64,000 nt of DNA, taken from contig JALJCS010000004.1 of the NCBI GenBank assembly GCA_023055355.1, positions 35,109,244 to 35,173,243 on the forward strand. Reading direction: 5' to 3'. The stretch is from Agelaius tricolor (lineage: Eukaryota > Chordata > Aves > Passeriformes > Icteridae). The notes beneath the pieces are model-generated. The model was not told the DNA's origin, did no database searches, and worked only from the letters and a program-made list of their open reading frames with translations. Shown here piece after piece: positions 62,761 to 64,000 of the stretch. How positions within the stretch are numbered: the stretch's first letter is position 1; each line of letters begins with the position of its first letter. The position numbers were made by a program, and so were the translations under genes.

Positions 62761-63887
62761 CCAAAGTGAATTCTACTTTTAATTCACTATATTAAAAATC
62801 TAGTACAGGTATTTACGAATGCCAGCATATAAATTACATCTTTTCCACCTTCATACAACTATATTTGAATCTCGTTCACTACACTGTTGTTGAAGAATGC
62901 AACATGTTATTCTGGCTTCTATCAGGATGATCCTAATTCACAGTAGACTACTCACAAGGACAAAAACCTGAAATAAGCACTGAACTCACTGCATGTAGAC
63001 ATCTGTGTCAGCACTTCCTCAATGCAGGAGAAGAATCTCTGTGTGCACCACACTACATCTCTTATACTTGATATTGACGTGCCAATTTTCTCCAAGTTTT
63101 ATTTAATTATACACATAATATTTTAACCTAAACGAATCCATAGTCCTTAGACTGCAAAAAATTACAGCTGATCTGAGGCCATGACAACATTGTTTTTCTG
63201 TGTTTTGCTTTCCTTAAGCTTTGTTTTCCACCCTTAAAAAGCAAGAAAAAAAAATCCTGCACTAGTTAGTAGTCTGTTAAGCAACGAAGAGGTTTATTTA
63301 AAACAAATTACCTTCAGTTTATTTGTTTAAATTTAAAAGCACTATTGTTTTGACTCAGGAATAAAATTCGTGGTGTCAAAAGACATATTCACCCTTCTCA
63401 ACAACATTTCTTTTCACACTCATAAGAAGAAACACCACCCAATCCCACCCACACTGCTCAGAACAATGCAAGCAACATCAAGCACAGCATGCTGCCGTCA
63501 AAAGTCTCACCCCATGGATGTCTCTAATGAAGGCTCCACTGTGCACACACAGACACTGAATGTAGGCAGTAGCTGTGGCCATGGTTAAGGCCTTTAACTA
63601 TGTGGATGACTGATGGCAAATTAGGCAGGTAACTTTTTCTCATCTACTTTTGCAATTATCTTGGTCCTACTAATGTAGAGTATTACTGTTACTATTGTCC
63701 AAGACTGCCACAGATTGTTAGCTCACTGAGCATAAATGCAACTGCAGGAAGACTGTGACAATGACCATTATTAAAACTTAGTCCATTTTAAAACATCTTT
63801 TAGTACATATTATTACTAAAATACATAGTATTTCATATTAGTTCAAATTTATGATTCATGTAGCAAGCATACATTCTAATGGTGCTG

Positions 63888-63919
63888 CTGTTACACTGAA
63901 GGTCCTTCAGTGTAAACAG
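63888..63919. repeat. Near-perfect palindrome with one-base centre
   Basis: TTACACTGAAGG (63891-63902) and CCTTCAGTGTAA (63904-63915) are exact reverse complements separated by a single T. Pairing continues outward through CTG and CAG after a one-base bulge, giving arms of 15 and 16 bases. No surrounding element was identified. Confidence 0.9.
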
Positions 63920-64000
63920 TAGAATGATTTTTATACAGTTTTTCATAAACCATTACAATGCAGTAATAGTACAGTTTTACACAAACCACCTTTTACAGTC

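Larger units (their letters stand above)
53497..64000 (-). other. AP3B1: Part of the next upstream AP3B1 intron (exon not in window)
   Basis: Everything upstream of the fifth-from-last exon to the window edge appears intronic, because I could not find the preceding hinge-encoding exon. It carries a CR1 copy (54842-55690), a second large CR1 copy (58799-61263), a minor CR1-like end at 62252-62345 and two strong short inverted repeats near 62.7 and 63.9 kb. A small, diverged exon could have been missed. Confidence 0.65.

Overview
The window looks like vertebrate nuclear DNA from a bird. It has AT-rich non-coding sequence, short exons bounded by GT-AG introns, many truncated CR1 (chicken repeat 1) LINE copies and an avian-type retroviral LTR. 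No bacterial or phage gene organisation, rRNA or tRNA is visible. The only protein-coding gene I can recognise is AP3B1, the beta-3A subunit of the AP-3 adaptor complex. It lies on the minus strand and is represented by its last five coding exons (53496 down to 23357). These encode the C-terminal 235 residues plus the stop, with every intron canonical and every codon phase consistent across junctions. From general knowledge of avian synteny, AP3B1 lies on chromosome Z in birds, so this is probably a Z-linked window. That is inference.

Layout. 1-22.9 kb: gene-free DNA downstream of AP3B1. It contains one solo-LTR-like element (6350-7320), several CR1 fragments, one large CR1 copy (19093-21296, plus strand) and a stretch (about 11.98-14.62 kb) whose composition suggests conserved non-coding elements. 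22.98-23.36 kb: AP3B1 3'UTR with a poly(A) signal and a CU-rich tract. 23.36-53.50 kb: five AP3B1 exons and four introns. 53.5-64 kb: part of the next upstream AP3B1 intron, with an older CR1 copy (54842-55690) and a second large CR1 copy (58799-61263, minus strand). No further exon was recognised there.

The most notable structure is the pair of large CR1 copies. They are in inverted orientation, about 37.5 kb apart, and bracket all five AP3B1 exons. Parts of them are almost identical, including shared disabling changes, while other parts are clearly diverged. This mosaic could reflect gene conversion, a recent duplication or a shared source subfamily, and it makes a plausible substrate for recurrent inversion of the 3' end of AP3B1.

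Smaller curiosities are several perfect or near-perfect short inverted repeats, a (TA)n tract of about 31 units, and a five-copy degenerate minisatellite inside the LTR. I found no evidence of a novel multi-gene biological system; apart from AP3B1 and repeats, most of the window appears non-coding.
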